Assembly: GCF_002933465.1 (NCBI RefSeq)
Contig: NZ_PSZE01000008.1
Coordinates: forward strand, 124,001-188,000
Direction of reading: 5' to 3'
Source of the DNA: Nocardia nova
GTDB lineage: Bacteria; Actinomycetota; Actinomycetes; Mycobacteriales; Mycobacteriaceae
Length of the DNA: 64,000 nt
This document shows positions 44,544 to 53,147 of the stretch, one piece after another. The notes beneath the pieces are model-generated. The model saw only the letters and a list, made by a program, of their open reading frames with translations. It had not been told where the DNA came from and searched no databases. The translations under genes and the position numbers were made by a program. Positions within the stretch are counted from its first letter, which is position 1. Every line of letters starts with the position of its first letter.

Positions 44544-44981
44544 GGGACGACTTTAGCCGGGTGCCGTCACAGTGTGCGGGGGACGGTGTGGATGGCCGAA
44601 TCCGTTGCGTGGCAGCCGATCATCGTCGAGAGCCTCCACCTCCGCACGCACGGCGGAGAGGGGCGCCGAGGGGGTGCCGAGGGGGTGCCGGTCCTACCCC
44701 AATCCGCTCGCACGCCGCCGTGACACTCTCGCGTTCTGGATGCGGCGATCGACAGCGCGCTCGCGCTGCCCGCCCACTGCCGGAGCGCCCGGCCGCGCAC
44801 AGGTGACACAATGTCCGGATACGTGACGGCCAGGGCGCGCGCTGGCGTGGTGGTCGCGGCTTCCCCGTCCGCGAGACACTCGATCAGGTCGGTGCGGTCG
44901 CCGCGCCGAGGCACTCCATCCAGTGGTCGCGACCTGGGCAGATTCGGTCGCCGAACGTGCGCCGCGTAGACTCTTGCACTC
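44544..44981. other. 438-bp gap with no recognised gene
   Basis: Frames here are open in several phases but translate to Arg/Pro-rich sequence. A direct repeat CCGAGGGGGTG occurs twice near 44667-44688. The right end carries the ychF promoter (TAGACT at 44967). I see no RNA gene. Confidence 0.5.
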
Positions 44982-46061
44982 GTGAGTCTCACCCTCGGTA
45001 TCGTCGGCCTGCCCAACGTCGGAAAGTCGACGCTGTTCAACGCGCTGACCCGCAACGACGTGCTGGCGGCGAACTACCCCTTCGCCACCATCGAGCCGAA
45101 CGTCGGTGTGGTGCCGCTGCCCGACCCGAGGCTGGACAAGCTCGCCGAGATCTTCGGCTCCGAGCGCGTCGTCCCCGCGACGGTCTCGTTCGTCGACATC
45201 GCCGGCATCGTCAAGGGCGCCTCCGAGGGCGCCGGGCTGGGCAACAAGTTCCTCGCCAACATCCGCGAAGCCGACGCCATCTGTCAGGTGGTCCGCGTCT
45301 TCGCCGACGACGACGTGGTCCACGTCGACGGCAAGGTCGACCCGCTCAGCGACATCGAGGTCATCGAAACCGAGCTCATCCTCGCGGACCTCCAAACCCT
45401 GGAGAAGGCGGTCGTCCGCCTCGACAAGGAAGCCAAGGTCAAAAAGGACCGCAAGCCGGTAGCCGACGCCGCCAAGCAGGCGCAGGAATTCCTCAACGAG
45501 GGCAAGACGCTGTACGCCGTCCGCGACAAGCTCGACGCCGACCTCCTGCGCGAACTGTCGCTGCTGACCACCAAGCCGTTCCTCTACGTCTTCAACGCCG
45601 ACGAGTCGGTCCTGACCGATGAGGCCCGGATCGCCGAACTGAAAGCCGCTGTGGCTCCGGCGGATTCGGTCTTCCTGGACGCCAAGGTCGAAGCCGAACT
45701 CCTGGAGCTGGACGCGGACTCCGCCCTGGAGCTGCTGGAATCCATCGGCCAAACCGAACCCGGCCTGCACGCCCTGGCCCGAGCCGGCTTCCACACCCTC
45801 GGCCTCCAGACCTACCTCACCGCCGGCCCGAAAGAAGCTCGCGCGTGGACGATCCACCAGGGTGACACCGCCCCGAAGGCGGCAGGCGTCATCCACACCG
45901 ACTTCGAACGAGGCTTCATCAAGGCCGAAATCGTGGCCTTCGACGACCTGGTCGAGGCCGGTTCGATGGCCGCCGCCAAGGCCGCGGGCAAGGTACGGAT
46001 GGAAGGTAAGGACTACGTCATGCACGACGGTGACGTGGTCGAGTTCCGCTTCAACGTGTAG
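44982..46061 (+). CDS. ychF: Redox-regulated ATPase YchF (Obg-like OLA1)
   Basis: The 359-residue product has [20 protein letters not shown] (P-loop), the NADE form of the base-specificity motif ([12 protein letters not shown]) that favours ATP over GTP, and a C-terminal TGS domain ([20 protein letters not shown] ... DGDVVEFRF). It is a conserved translation- and stress-associated ATPase (Rv1112). The GTG at 44982 lies 9 nt after a TAGACT hexamer, giving a very short leader. Its 3' end is duplicated as a tandem repeat. Confidence 0.96.
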   Translation: MSLTLGIVGLPNVGKSTLFNALTRNDVLAANYPFATIEPNVGVVPLPDPRLDKLAEIFGSERVVPATVSFVDIAGIVKGASEGAGLGNKFLANIREADAICQVVRVFADDDVVHVDGKVDPLSDIEVIETELILADLQTLEKAVVRLDKEAKVKKDRKPVADAAKQAQEFLNEGKTLYAVRDKLDADLLRELSLLTTKPFLYVFNADESVLTDEARIAELKAAVAPADSVFLDAKVEAELLELDADSALELLESIGQTEPGLHALARAGFHTLGLQTYLTAGPKEARAWTIHQGDTAPKAAGVIHTDFERGFIKAEIVAFDDLVEAGSMAAAKAAGKVRMEGKDYVMHDGDVVEFRFNV

Positions 46062-46083
46062 TCGAGTTCGGGTTCAACGTGTG
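46038..46083 (+). repeat. 23-bp tandem duplication of the ychF 3' end
   Basis: GTCGAGTTCCGCTTCAACGT (start of unit 1, 46038) is followed by GTCGAGTTCGGGTTCAACGT (unit 2, 46061); the 23-bp units differ at a few positions. Unit 1 encodes the last YchF residues. The remaining gap to 46341 holds a 6-bp hairpin (CCCGTC/GACGGG, 46213-46228) and no gene I recognise. Confidence 0.75.
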
Positions 46084-46341
46084 GCCCTCGCATTGGTGAG
46101 CCTCGCCCTCAGCTGACGTGCACCGTCCAGCCCCGGATTGCATAACGCTGGGCAAAGATCGTGACGCCCTCGGCCGTGGCGCCTGTTGATCCCCCGAGTT
46201 GGAGCTGACAAACCCGTCGAATGACGGGCGCCGCATCTTCAGGCGAGGAGGAAGCGGGTCACAGCCCGTAGTGCTACATGCGCGGCCGTATCGTTGGGCG
46301 TGGTACTCGATCGACTCAGAGCGAAGTAATGAGCGAGTAGA

Positions 46342-47061
46342 TCACGGTCTGTGGCGGTCCCACACCGTAGCCAACTCTGCTACTCGTGTATCCCCGAGAA
46401 TCGCGGAGATGTCTTCGCCGAGGAGGTGTAGCGACGCAATGCTGACGTCCAGGTCGGCCTCGATCAGCAGATCAGTACGTCTGCCGTAAAGTGATGATCG
46501 GATGTCGGCGTCCTCCTGATACCACGTGCATATAGTGGCGATGTCGCTGGCATCCTTGTATTCGCCGTTTGGTGACCGGTCGCACCAAGCCTTCATCTTC
46601 AACGCGGCGTAGCCGGCAGGCGCAGGAAGCGCGATCCGAGAACCGCTCGGCAGTGGCAAACGGATCGACTTGGCGAAGACCTCTTGGAACCCGAAAACAT
46701 CGAACGACTCCCTTCTGTCCGGCAGGGAAGTAGTACCGGCGGGGTTTTCGATCTCTCCGAACGGCACGACATCGACTGCGATTCCAGCGATCAAGTAGCG
46801 GATGTCGGTGCTGCCAGATTTGGAAAGCGCTTCGACGATCTGCCGGTATTCGACCTCGCCATCGACGGCTATAGCTACGTCCACGTCATTGGTCGAACGC
46901 AGCGGCTCGGTATGTCCGAATCCTTTATGCAGTAGGTCGCGACAGTGCGCGCCGATCAGCATTATCGATTCAGTGTCGGCCTCGGCGCGTGACACTAATT
47001 CGACCACCACGCTGTCGATCAGATCCATGGACCGTGGATCGATGCGGTGGAGGTCAAACAA
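46342..47061 (-). CDS. AbiEii/AbiGii-type nucleotidyltransferase (type IV toxin)
   Basis: The 239-residue product is nucleotidyltransferase-like: IMLIGAHCRDLLHKGFGHTE, then RSTNDVDVAIAVDGE with the catalytic DVD, VVPFGEIENPAG, and a helical domain with ALKMKAWCDR and KDASDIATICTWY. This matches AbiEii/AbiGii toxins, which nucleotidylate tRNA or otherwise block growth. The start is TTG 47061, supported by AAAGGA 5 nt upstream; it overlaps the AbiEi stop by 8 bp, the usual antitoxin-toxin order. GC content is lower than that of its neighbours, so acquisition by transfer is likely. Confidence 0.82.
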   Translation of the reverse strand: MFDLHRIDPRSMDLIDSVVVELVSRAEADTESIMLIGAHCRDLLHKGFGHTEPLRSTNDVDVAIAVDGEVEYRQIVEALSKSGSTDIRYLIAGIAVDVVPFGEIENPAGTTSLPDRRESFDVFGFQEVFAKSIRLPLPSGSRIALPAPAGYAALKMKAWCDRSPNGEYKDASDIATICTWYQEDADIRSSLYGRRTDLLIEADLDVSIASLHLLGEDISAILGDTRVAELATVWDRHRP

Positions 47062-48037
47062 GGCGGTCCTTTCTCAGCATTCGCGCTACTTCAGCCTGTC
47101 GCGGTTCTTTGGATGCCAGTAGATCTGCATAGATCATGACTGGGGGAGCGGTGGATGCACCGAAGACGCTGTGGTGGTCTGTCGGCGCAGCCCAGTCGGG
47201 CTCCTTCCAAAATTTCCGGCGGACATAAATGTTCGGGGCGTCGGATTTCTGCCAACCGCTTCGGATAGCTTCGGCGAGTTCGAAGCGCTCGATGTAGAGC
47301 GTTAGTGTCTGAGGGCTGCGGATCAGCTCGACGGCCGACTCTCCGCTGATGAGGTATCCCGAAGGTGGAGACCAGCCTTCAATACTTCCGCTGAACGAGC
47401 TCTGCTCCAGCTTGGGAAGTAGCGAGCCTTGGTAGGCGGCGGCCCATAGGTCGAGTAGCTCATCGCGACGGTGTAGCGAGCCGCTGAGCAAGAAGCCAGC
47501 GTCTTGCATGATCTCCAGTGTCGACTGTGTGATTCCCACCGAGGTTCCGGCCGAGGTGGCGATCCGGCGAACTGGTTTGTCTGCAAGATCAGGCCATGCG
47601 AGCAGTACGAAGAGCACCTGCATTCGTTTGGCGCTGAACAGGTTGGCTCTGGTCGGTAGTCTGATCGGCGCTGCGGCGAGGCGTCGTTGCCCTCGGGTGT
47701 GTACGAAGACTGGACCGAATGCCAGATGGGCATTTCCCATGCTGTCGATATAGTCCACGTCGGTGGCCGCAAGAGCATCGGCGGTGCGATCAGAGATCTG
47801 GGAGCTGGCTACCAACAGGGGGAGCTTCTCGTCTGGTCGTGCGAGGCGCGATAGTTCCGAGAGGGTCGCGTGTGGCAACCACGCCAACTGATATTCCGCC
47901 CGGAATCCCTGGCGGCTGACAGTTGCGATCGCGGTCTGCTCCGACGTCCAGCGGTGCACCGAGAGCTCGACCGAGTATTCCGACAACGATCGAGCCACCA
48001 AGTGCTCGATCGCGGTCTGCTGTGTTCGGTCTGTCAT
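47054..48037 (-). CDS. AbiEi-type antitoxin / transcriptional regulator
   Basis: The 327-residue product has a middle winged-helix (AKRMQVLFVLLAWPDLADKP, then ATSAGTSVGITQSTLEIMQD) and C-terminal parts (SGESAVELIRSPQTLTLYIE; PPVMIYADLLASKEPRQAEV) seen in AbiEi-family antitoxins of type IV systems. AbiEi represses its operon and neutralises the toxin indirectly. The ATG at 48037 is 2 nt from a perfect inverted repeat, a likely autoregulatory operator. N-terminal 100 residues are less conserved. Family assignment rests on the pairing with the AbiEii-like gene and on recalled C-terminal motifs. Confidence 0.78.
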   Translation of the reverse strand: MTDRTQQTAIEHLVARSLSEYSVELSVHRWTSEQTAIATVSRQGFRAEYQLAWLPHATLSELSRLARPDEKLPLLVASSQISDRTADALAATDVDYIDSMGNAHLAFGPVFVHTRGQRRLAAAPIRLPTRANLFSAKRMQVLFVLLAWPDLADKPVRRIATSAGTSVGITQSTLEIMQDAGFLLSGSLHRRDELLDLWAAAYQGSLLPKLEQSSFSGSIEGWSPPSGYLISGESAVELIRSPQTLTLYIERFELAEAIRSGWQKSDAPNIYVRRKFWKEPDWAAPTDHHSVFGASTAPPVMIYADLLASKEPRQAEVARMLRKDRLV

Positions 48038-48038
48038 T

Positions 48039-48059
48039 CTGTTCAGTTTAATTGAACAG
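48039..48059. promoter_or_regulatory. Inverted-repeat operator upstream of the AbiE operon
   Basis: CTGTTCA and TGAACAG form a perfect 7-bp inverted repeat separated by 7 bp (GTTTAAT), 2 bp upstream of the AbiEi ATG. Another TTGAACA half-site follows near 48070. This fits negative autoregulation by AbiEi, which in known cases binds inverted repeats at its promoter. Confidence 0.65.
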
Positions 48060-48142
48060 GGGAGAATATTGAACATCCGCTGCGGCGTGGGACGCTGAGA
48101 GGCGGCGGACTGAGTTGATCGGGGCAAAGCCTGGAGCGGCCG

Positions 48143-48487
48143 TTCGGGCACGCCGATCCGAGCGCGCTGTTCGCCTGGTGCGGCCCGACCGTGCACTGGC
48201 CTACTCGCACCGAACCGGGTGGGACCTATGGCCTCGACGACTACTTCACTCGCGACTATCGCAACAATGTCGGCGCGGGATCTTGGGGCGCAACAAGTTC
48301 GGCCCGCAGCGCGGGCCGTGGGAGAATCTCGACCGGCAGGGCTGGTGGGGCGACGAACCGCCGTTCCGCACACCGGTATTCGTCCTCGTCCACTATCCAC
48401 GGCCCTCTATCGCGCTGGGGGACACCGCATTTCATTTTCTCGATGCCTCGCCGAAAGAGGCCCTGGAAAAGGCTTTCGATGGTACCC
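48143..48487 (+). pseudogene. Dihydrofolate-reductase-family (RibD-like) remnant with frameshift
   Basis: The first frame reads FGHADPSALFAWCGP and YGLDDYFTRDYRNNVG. One base is missing near 48275, after which another frame continues ILGRNKFGPQRGPW, WWGDEPPFRTPVFVLVHYPR and FHFLDASPKEALEKAFDG. These are consecutive parts of the DHFR-like reductase family often seen in actinomycetes. After residue DG the similarity stops and the C-terminal half is absent. No start codon with a ribosome-binding site is visible. A clear relict. Confidence 0.72.
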
Positions 48488-48601
48488 GCGCGAACTTTCC
48501 GTGCGAACTCCGCGATCCTGCACAACCGCATAACCCGACGCGGTTTGCGCGATGTGTTCGGGCCTCGATCGGTGCGCTTGGGCGCCACCCGGACAGAGCC
48601 G

Positions 48602-48802
48602 CTAGAAGTCCATGCCGCCGAGTCCTCGGGGTGAGGATTCGGGTTCGCCGGGCTGCTTACCGCCGGTGGGGTCGCTCGTGGTCGAGTGGTGTTCGGCGGC
48701 GAGATCGGTGTTCGGTTCGCGGCGGGGATGGTGGACCATGGCCCAGGCCGAATGTGCCGCTGCCGATATTCGCTGTCCCAGGTGGTCCGCAATTCCTGAC
48801 AT
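48602..48802 (-). CDS. Hypothetical 66-residue protein
   Basis: The ATG at 48802 has an excellent GAGGAG 7 nt upstream. The product starts MSGIADHLGQRISAAAHSAW and continues with a His/Arg/Glu-rich disordered part ending GGMDF. The N-terminal 20 residues could form an amphipathic helix. I do not recognise a family. It faces away from the coiled-coil gene at 49022; the 219-bp space between would hold both promoters. Confidence 0.55.
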   Translation of the reverse strand: MSGIADHLGQRISAAAHSAWAMVHHPRREPNTDLAAEHHSTTSDPTGGKQPGEPESSPRGLGGMDF

Positions 48803-49021
48803 CGGATTACTCCTCGTCGGATGGGCTGTTCTTGCCTCGCGCATACCCGCTGCTGCCTGGAGCATGCCCATCCGCGCTCGTGAAACCGGGGCCGAAAGCC
48901 ATATCGAGCGCGGGACATCAGAGGACGTTCTGCCCTTGGTCCGGCCGATCGAAGCAGCGACGCTGGACAGCGACGGATACGGGATCCTGCCGGGATCGCA
49001 CCGCTTCGAGAGGGCAAGAAT

Positions 49022-49351
49022 ATGAAACCGTTGTCGGAATCACTGATGGATCTCGCGGTCCGGGTGAAGCAGTTCGAAGACTCCTCCGCCGGGGCGCGGG
49101 ACAAGAGCCGTGCCGCGCTGCAGGCTCAACGGGAAAAGCTGACCGCGACTCTCGGACATGAGGGGCACGAGTTCGAGAAGACCGCGGCGGAACTCCGGGA
49201 GGCCGCGCAGAGTTGGTGGTCGGACACCCAGGAAGCCATCGAACGTCAGATCGGTGCGATGCGGGCCGACTTCGAGAAGTGGCAGGCGAGCATCAAGTCG
49301 CAGCGCACCGGGCAAACTGCCGAGCTCACGGAGCCGGTGAGCAAGGACTGA
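49022..49351 (+). CDS. Small coiled-coil protein (109 residues)
   Basis: The product is highly charged and predicted all-helical: MKPLSESLMDLAVRVKQFED, KSRAALQAQREKLTATLG, then SDTQEAIERQIGAMRADFEK. Heptad-like spacing of hydrophobic residues suggests a coiled coil across residues 20-90. It has no membrane segment. The ATG at 49022 is preceded by GAGAGGG. I do not recognise a family. It precedes the flavin oxidoreductase gene by 103 bp and could belong to its stress-related context. Confidence 0.65.
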   Translation: MKPLSESLMDLAVRVKQFEDSSAGARDKSRAALQAQREKLTATLGHEGHEFEKTAAELREAAQSWWSDTQEAIERQIGAMRADFEKWQASIKSQRTGQTAELTEPVSKD

Positions 49352-49369
49352 TCGAACCCCTAGCGGGGA

Positions 49370-49385
49370 TGTGATACACATCACT
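49370..49385. promoter_or_regulatory. CRP-like site upstream of flavin oxidoreductase gene
   Basis: TGTGA-TACACA-TCACT matches the actinobacterial CRP consensus TGTGA-N6-TCACA with one mismatch. It lies 69 to 84 bp upstream of the oxidoreductase ATG at 49454. A site of the same design occurs at 62817. Confidence 0.5.
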
Positions 49386-49453
49386 ACTCGTTCCTGTCAG
49401 GAATTCGCGTTCTGTCTCGTTCAGGCAGCACGCGAACCAGACAGGAGCGAATC

Positions 49454-50644
49454 ATGAAGCACCGCATCGTCGTTCTCGGGGCCGGATATGCCGGAACCTT
49501 CTGCGCCGGATACCTGGCCCGCCAACTGCACGCCGACGACTTCGACATCACCGTCGTCAATGCCGAACCCGATTTCGTCGAGCGGTTGCGGCTGCATCAG
49601 CTCGCCGCCGGGCAGGAACTGCGCCATCGGCCGCTGGCCGAGGTGTTCGCGGGTACGGGCATCCGGTTGCGCGTGGCACGGGTGACCGCCCTCGACGTCG
49701 AGGCCCGGACCGTCACCGTCGCCGACGATGCCGGCATCGACCGGCTCGAATACGACACGCTGCTCTACGCGCTCGGCAGCACCGCCGCCGATCAAGGGGT
49801 TCCGGGCGTCCACGAACATGCCTTCCACGTGGCCGCGCGGCCGGCGGCGCTGCGTCTGCGCGCCCGCCTCGACGAGCTGGGCGAAGACGGAAAAGTGCTG
49901 GTCGTCGGCGGTAATCTGACCGCGATCGAGGCCGCCACCGAACTCGCCGAATCCCGGCCGGGACTTCGAGTCGGCCTCGTCACCAGTGGCGAGTTGGGCG
50001 GGTGGCTGGGCGCGAAGGGCCGCCGTCATCTGCTGGGTGCCTTCGACCGATTCGGCATCACGGTTCACGAGCACACCACGATCGGAAGCGTCGAGAAGGA
50101 CGCCGCGGTCGCGACCGGCGGCACCGTTTTCGCGTCCGACGCGACAGTGTGGGCAGCAGGCTTCGCCGTCCCCCCGATCGCCGCCGCCAGCGGTCTCGAG
50201 GTGGTCGCAGGCGGTCAGATCACCGTCGACCGTCAGATGCGGTCGGTCTCGCATCCGGACGTCTACGTCGCAGGTGACAGCGTCTTCGTCATCGGCGAGA
50301 ACGGCCGCCCGTTGCCGATGTCCTGTGCTTCGGCCGGATTCACCGGCATGCAGGCGACCGCGGCGATCATCGGCGACCGGACGGGGCGCAAGATACCGAC
50401 AACCTCGCTGTCGTATGTCGGCAACCACATCAGCCTCGGTCGCAAGGACGGGATCTTCCAACTGGTCGACGGCGACGCGCACGCGAAGTCGTGGGCCCTG
50501 TGTGGCCGGTCGGCCGCGGTCGTCAAGTCGAAAATTCTTGACACCGCCGCCTGGAGCCTGAGCCACCCGACGTTCGGGAAGCCCAGTCACAAGTACCGCT
50601 GGGCCGGTACCCGAGAGAAGTCGGCACCCGTGGTCGCCGCTTAG
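49454..50644 (+). CDS. FAD/NAD(P)-dependent oxidoreductase (NDH-2-like)
   Basis: The 396-residue product has two dinucleotide folds: IVVLGAGYAGTFCAGYLARQ for FAD and VLVVGGNLTAIEAATELAES for NAD(P)H. A HPDVYVAGDSVFVIGENGRP segment closes the FAD site. It resembles type II NADH dehydrogenase and ferredoxin-reductase-like enzymes without a membrane helix. The ATG at 49454 has AGGAG 6 nt upstream. A SigJ-like sigma factor gene begins 10 bp downstream, so the pair is an operon, in a pattern known for ECF41 factors with oxidoreductases. Confidence 0.88.
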   Translation: MKHRIVVLGAGYAGTFCAGYLARQLHADDFDITVVNAEPDFVERLRLHQLAAGQELRHRPLAEVFAGTGIRLRVARVTALDVEARTVTVADDAGIDRLEYDTLLYALGSTAADQGVPGVHEHAFHVAARPAALRLRARLDELGEDGKVLVVGGNLTAIEAATELAESRPGLRVGLVTSGELGGWLGAKGRRHLLGAFDRFGITVHEHTTIGSVEKDAAVATGGTVFASDATVWAAGFAVPPIAAASGLEVVAGGQITVDRQMRSVSHPDVYVAGDSVFVIGENGRPLPMSCASAGFTGMQATAAIIGDRTGRKIPTTSLSYVGNHISLGRKDGIFQLVDGDAHAKSWALCGRSAAVVKSKILDTAAWSLSHPTFGKPSHKYRWAGTREKSAPVVAA

Positions 50645-50654
50645 AGTCGTGCTC

Positions 50655-51596
50655 ATGGATACCGCCACCGTGGCGAGTTTCGAGGCCAGTCGGAATCGGC
50701 TGGCCTCGCTGGCCTACCGTCTGCTCGGCTCGGCCGCCGACGCCGAGGACACGGTGCAGGACGCGTTCCTACGGTGGCAGGCCGCCGACCGAGGGTATGT
50801 CGAGGTGGCCGAGGCGTGGCTGACCAAGGTCGTCACCAATCTGGCGCTCGACCGCCTCCGTTCGGCGACGACGCGGCGCGAACGCGCGGTCGGCGCCTGG
50901 ATGCCCGAACCGCTGCTCGACGGCGACCCGATGCTCGGCCCGGCCGATACCGTCGAGCAGCGCGAATCGGTGACCCTGGCGGTGCTCATGCTCATGGAGC
51001 GACTGTCGCCGATCGAACGCGCCGTTTACGTACTGCGCGAAGCCTTTTCGTACAGCCACGCCGAAACGGCCGAAATCCTCGGCATCACCGAATCCGCGAG
51101 TCAGCAATATCTGCACCGGGCGCGACGTCGAATCGCCGCCGCCGGCACGACCACCGAAACCGACCGTGCGACCGCGCGCCGAATCGTCGAGGCGTTCGTC
51201 GCCGCCGCCTCCTCAGGGCGGACCGAACAGCTGGTGGCACTGCTGACCGACGACGCGACCGGCATTTCCGACGGCGCCGGTCTGGGTTGGGCCGCCAAAC
51301 TCATCCGGTACGCGACCCCGGAGCGGATCGCCAGTGCGGTGCGGGCCGGATTCAGACCGACTCCGGCGAAGCGCAAACTCGCCGGCGGCTCGCCCGCCAT
51401 CCATGCCGACGTGGTCAACGGCTGTCCGGCCATGCTCGCCACGCTCGACGATCGCGTCGTGGGTGTGCTGATCCTGGAGGTCCGCGAGGGCAAGATCGCG
51501 GGCGTGCGCGGTATCGCCGCCCGGCAGCGACTCGGCCGCCTCACCGAGGAATGGCAGCGGCAGGAACACGATGTCCCGCTGATCGAATCGTGGTAA
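50655..51596 (+). CDS. ECF-type sigma factor, SigJ/ECF41-like, with SnoaL-like C-terminal domain
   Basis: The 313-residue product has sigma-2 (ASLAYRLLGSAADAEDTVQD) and sigma-4 (LSPIERAVYVLREAFSYSHA) regions, then a SnoaL/NTF2-like domain from about 175 (IVEAFVAAASSGRTEQLVAL). This is the ECF41 arrangement, in which the fused domain controls activity instead of an anti-sigma factor. The upstream oxidoreductase gene is 10 bp away, fitting the co-oxidoreductase context of ECF41. Start chosen at ATG 50655; a GTG at 50649 is 2 codons longer. Confidence 0.9.
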   Translation: MDTATVASFEASRNRLASLAYRLLGSAADAEDTVQDAFLRWQAADRGYVEVAEAWLTKVVTNLALDRLRSATTRRERAVGAWMPEPLLDGDPMLGPADTVEQRESVTLAVLMLMERLSPIERAVYVLREAFSYSHAETAEILGITESASQQYLHRARRRIAAAGTTTETDRATARRIVEAFVAAASSGRTEQLVALLTDDATGISDGAGLGWAAKLIRYATPERIASAVRAGFRPTPAKRKLAGGSPAIHADVVNGCPAMLATLDDRVVGVLILEVREGKIAGVRGIAARQRLGRLTEEWQRQEHDVPLIESW

Positions 51597-51607
51597 CTAC
51601 GAGCGGC

Positions 51608-51892
51608 CTATACCTGCTCGTCCAGCACCGCCAGAACCGCAATCGCCCCCGGCTGAAGACGACGACCCGGTCGCCGTCGCTGAGGAACTGCTGGTCGTCG
51701 AACCATAGTCCGTCCCAGCTGTCGCCCATTGCGGTGATGAACTGCCGGAAGCCGTCGTGTCCATGCCATTCGCCCCCGTAGGGCAGGCTCGACGCCTGGT
51801 ACATGATGACATCGGATGCCAGATGCCGAGCCATCTCCCCGAACGCGGCACCTTCCGTGAGGTAGGCCCCGTTCGATCCCGAGGGAGGTCAT
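51608..51892 (-). pseudogene. SnoaL-like protein gene with two frameshifts
   Basis: The middle of this minus-strand stretch reads AYLTEGAAFGEMARHLASDV, then SLPYGGEWHGHDGFRQFI and MGDSWDGLWFDDQQFLSDGD, a SnoaL/NTF2-like protein. The ATG at 51892, with a GAGG upstream, is in a different frame and needs a one-base shift in a CGGGG run near 51868. After VVVF another one-base shift near 51640 restores PGAIAVLAVLDEQV and a stop. Both breaks fall in G/C homopolymers, so sequencing error and decay are both possible. Confidence 0.65.
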
Positions 51893-51911
51893 GGTGACCT
51901 CTTCGTTCGAG

Positions 51912-51933
51912 CTTGTACAAGATATCGTACAAG
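51912..51933. promoter_or_regulatory. Inverted repeat upstream of the SnoaL-like gene
   Basis: CTTGTAC-AAGATATC-GTACAAG: perfect 7-bp arms around an 8-bp centre, 20 to 41 bp upstream of the damaged SnoaL-like gene and just after the methyltransferase 3' end. The inner CTTGTACAAG is itself palindromic. Typical of TetR or MarR sites; no regulator gene is adjacent, perhaps lost. Confidence 0.55.
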
Positions 51934-51984
51934 AAGATGCGGGGGGTACCGCAACGATCGCCACCGAGAGGGTCTCCGGCGGTG

Positions 51985-52902
51985 CTAGTTGATGATGTGG
52001 TCGAGGATGCCGCTGACGTAGAGTGTGTCGCCCATGCGCATGTCGTCATCCTGCAGAGGCTGAAGGTTGTTGGCGGCCAGGAGATCTCGGATGGTGGCTC
52101 CCGTGAGGGTCCAGCCGCGGTCGGTCAGATAGGGGGCGGGTTCGTTGCGTTCGCCGAAATAGCGCAGCTTCGTCATGTCGGAATCGAAATCGTGTGCGCG
52201 CCAGCGATCCGAGATGCTTTGCAGGCCTTGCCTTGTCGTGGCGTCGTCGCCCGGCTTCGGATTGGGCCTGCTTTCGGTGGCCATCCGGCTGCCCGGGGCG
52301 CTGAGTTCGGTGATGGTGTCGAGCAGCCGATCCTGTGCCTCGGGTGGCAGGTAAGCCAGCAGTCCTTCGGCGCTCCACGCGGTCGGCCGGGCCGGATCGA
52401 ATCCGGCGGTGCGCAGGACGGTGGGCCAATCGTCGCGCAGATCGACGCCGACCGCGCGCCGGTCGGCGGTGGGTGTGGCGCCCAGCTCCGCGAGGGTGCG
52501 GGTCTTGAATTCGATGACCTGCGGCTGGTCGACCTCGTATACGACGGTCCCGCTCGGCCACGGCAGGCGATACCCACGCGAATCCAACCCCGAAGCCAGA
52601 ATCACGGGCTGCGTGATGCCCGCCCTCGTCGCGTCGAGGAAGAACTCGTCGTAGAACCGGGTGCGTATCGTGGCGATGTCGATCCATACCTGTTCGACCA
52701 AGTCGCCGGGCGGCGTCTCGCCGGTCGCGAGCCGGGTGAGCAGGTCGATGCCGACCGCCCGGACGAGCGGTGCGGCGAACGGATCATCGATGAGCTCCGG
52801 ATCCGCGCGAGTCGCAATCGCCCGGGCCGCGGCCGCCATGGTGGCGGTCGAACCGACGCCGGTCGCCGGATCCCAGGTGTCTCCGTCGTACCTGGAAGTC
52901 AT
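51985..52902 (-). CDS. Class I SAM-dependent methyltransferase (LCM / TIGR00027 type)
   Basis: The 305-residue product belongs to the leucine-carboxyl-methyltransferase-like group that is expanded in mycobacteria and Nocardia. It has [20 protein letters not shown] and [13 protein letters not shown] near the start, [20 protein letters not shown] (SAM-binding), [20 protein letters not shown] and [19 protein letters not shown]. The substrate is unknown. The ATG at 52902 has AAGGGAG 3 nt upstream. It is the last intact gene before the run of remnants at 53.1-54.2 kb. Confidence 0.93.
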   Translation of the reverse strand: MTSRYDGDTWDPATGVGSTATMAAAARAIATRADPELIDDPFAAPLVRAVGIDLLTRLATGETPPGDLVEQVWIDIATIRTRFYDEFFLDATRAGITQPVILASGLDSRGYRLPWPSGTVVYEVDQPQVIEFKTRTLAELGATPTADRRAVGVDLRDDWPTVLRTAGFDPARPTAWSAEGLLAYLPPEAQDRLLDTITELSAPGSRMATESRPNPKPGDDATTRQGLQSISDRWRAHDFDSDMTKLRYFGERNEPAPYLTDRGWTLTGATIRDLLAANNLQPLQDDDMRMGDTLYVSGILDHIIN

Positions 52903-53147
52903 GGTCTCCCTTGTCTGCACCGTAGCTCGCTGTCACCGGTACGGATGTGAGCTGTTGCGTTGTCGGGGAACGATTCCCGTGGACACGCCACGATACGCCC
53001 GCCGATCGTCCGAGCCGCTGCGGCACCCGAACGCTCCTACGGCGATGACCCGGCCCTCGCCGTAGGTGGTGGCGCGGCGCCGAGGCTGCGGAGATAGTCT
53101 TGCGGGATAAGCGATTACGTACCGCCGCGGAATCGTTCCCCGGTGGG

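Noticed and set aside
46062..48640. Genomic island integrated at ychF
   Set aside because: No integrase, no distant second copy of the 23-mer and no tRNA; kept only as a possibility in the findings.
48612..49025. Plus-strand frame in front of the coiled-coil gene
   Set aside because: Lies opposite a minus-strand gene with a strong ribosome-binding site; translation resembles no protein.
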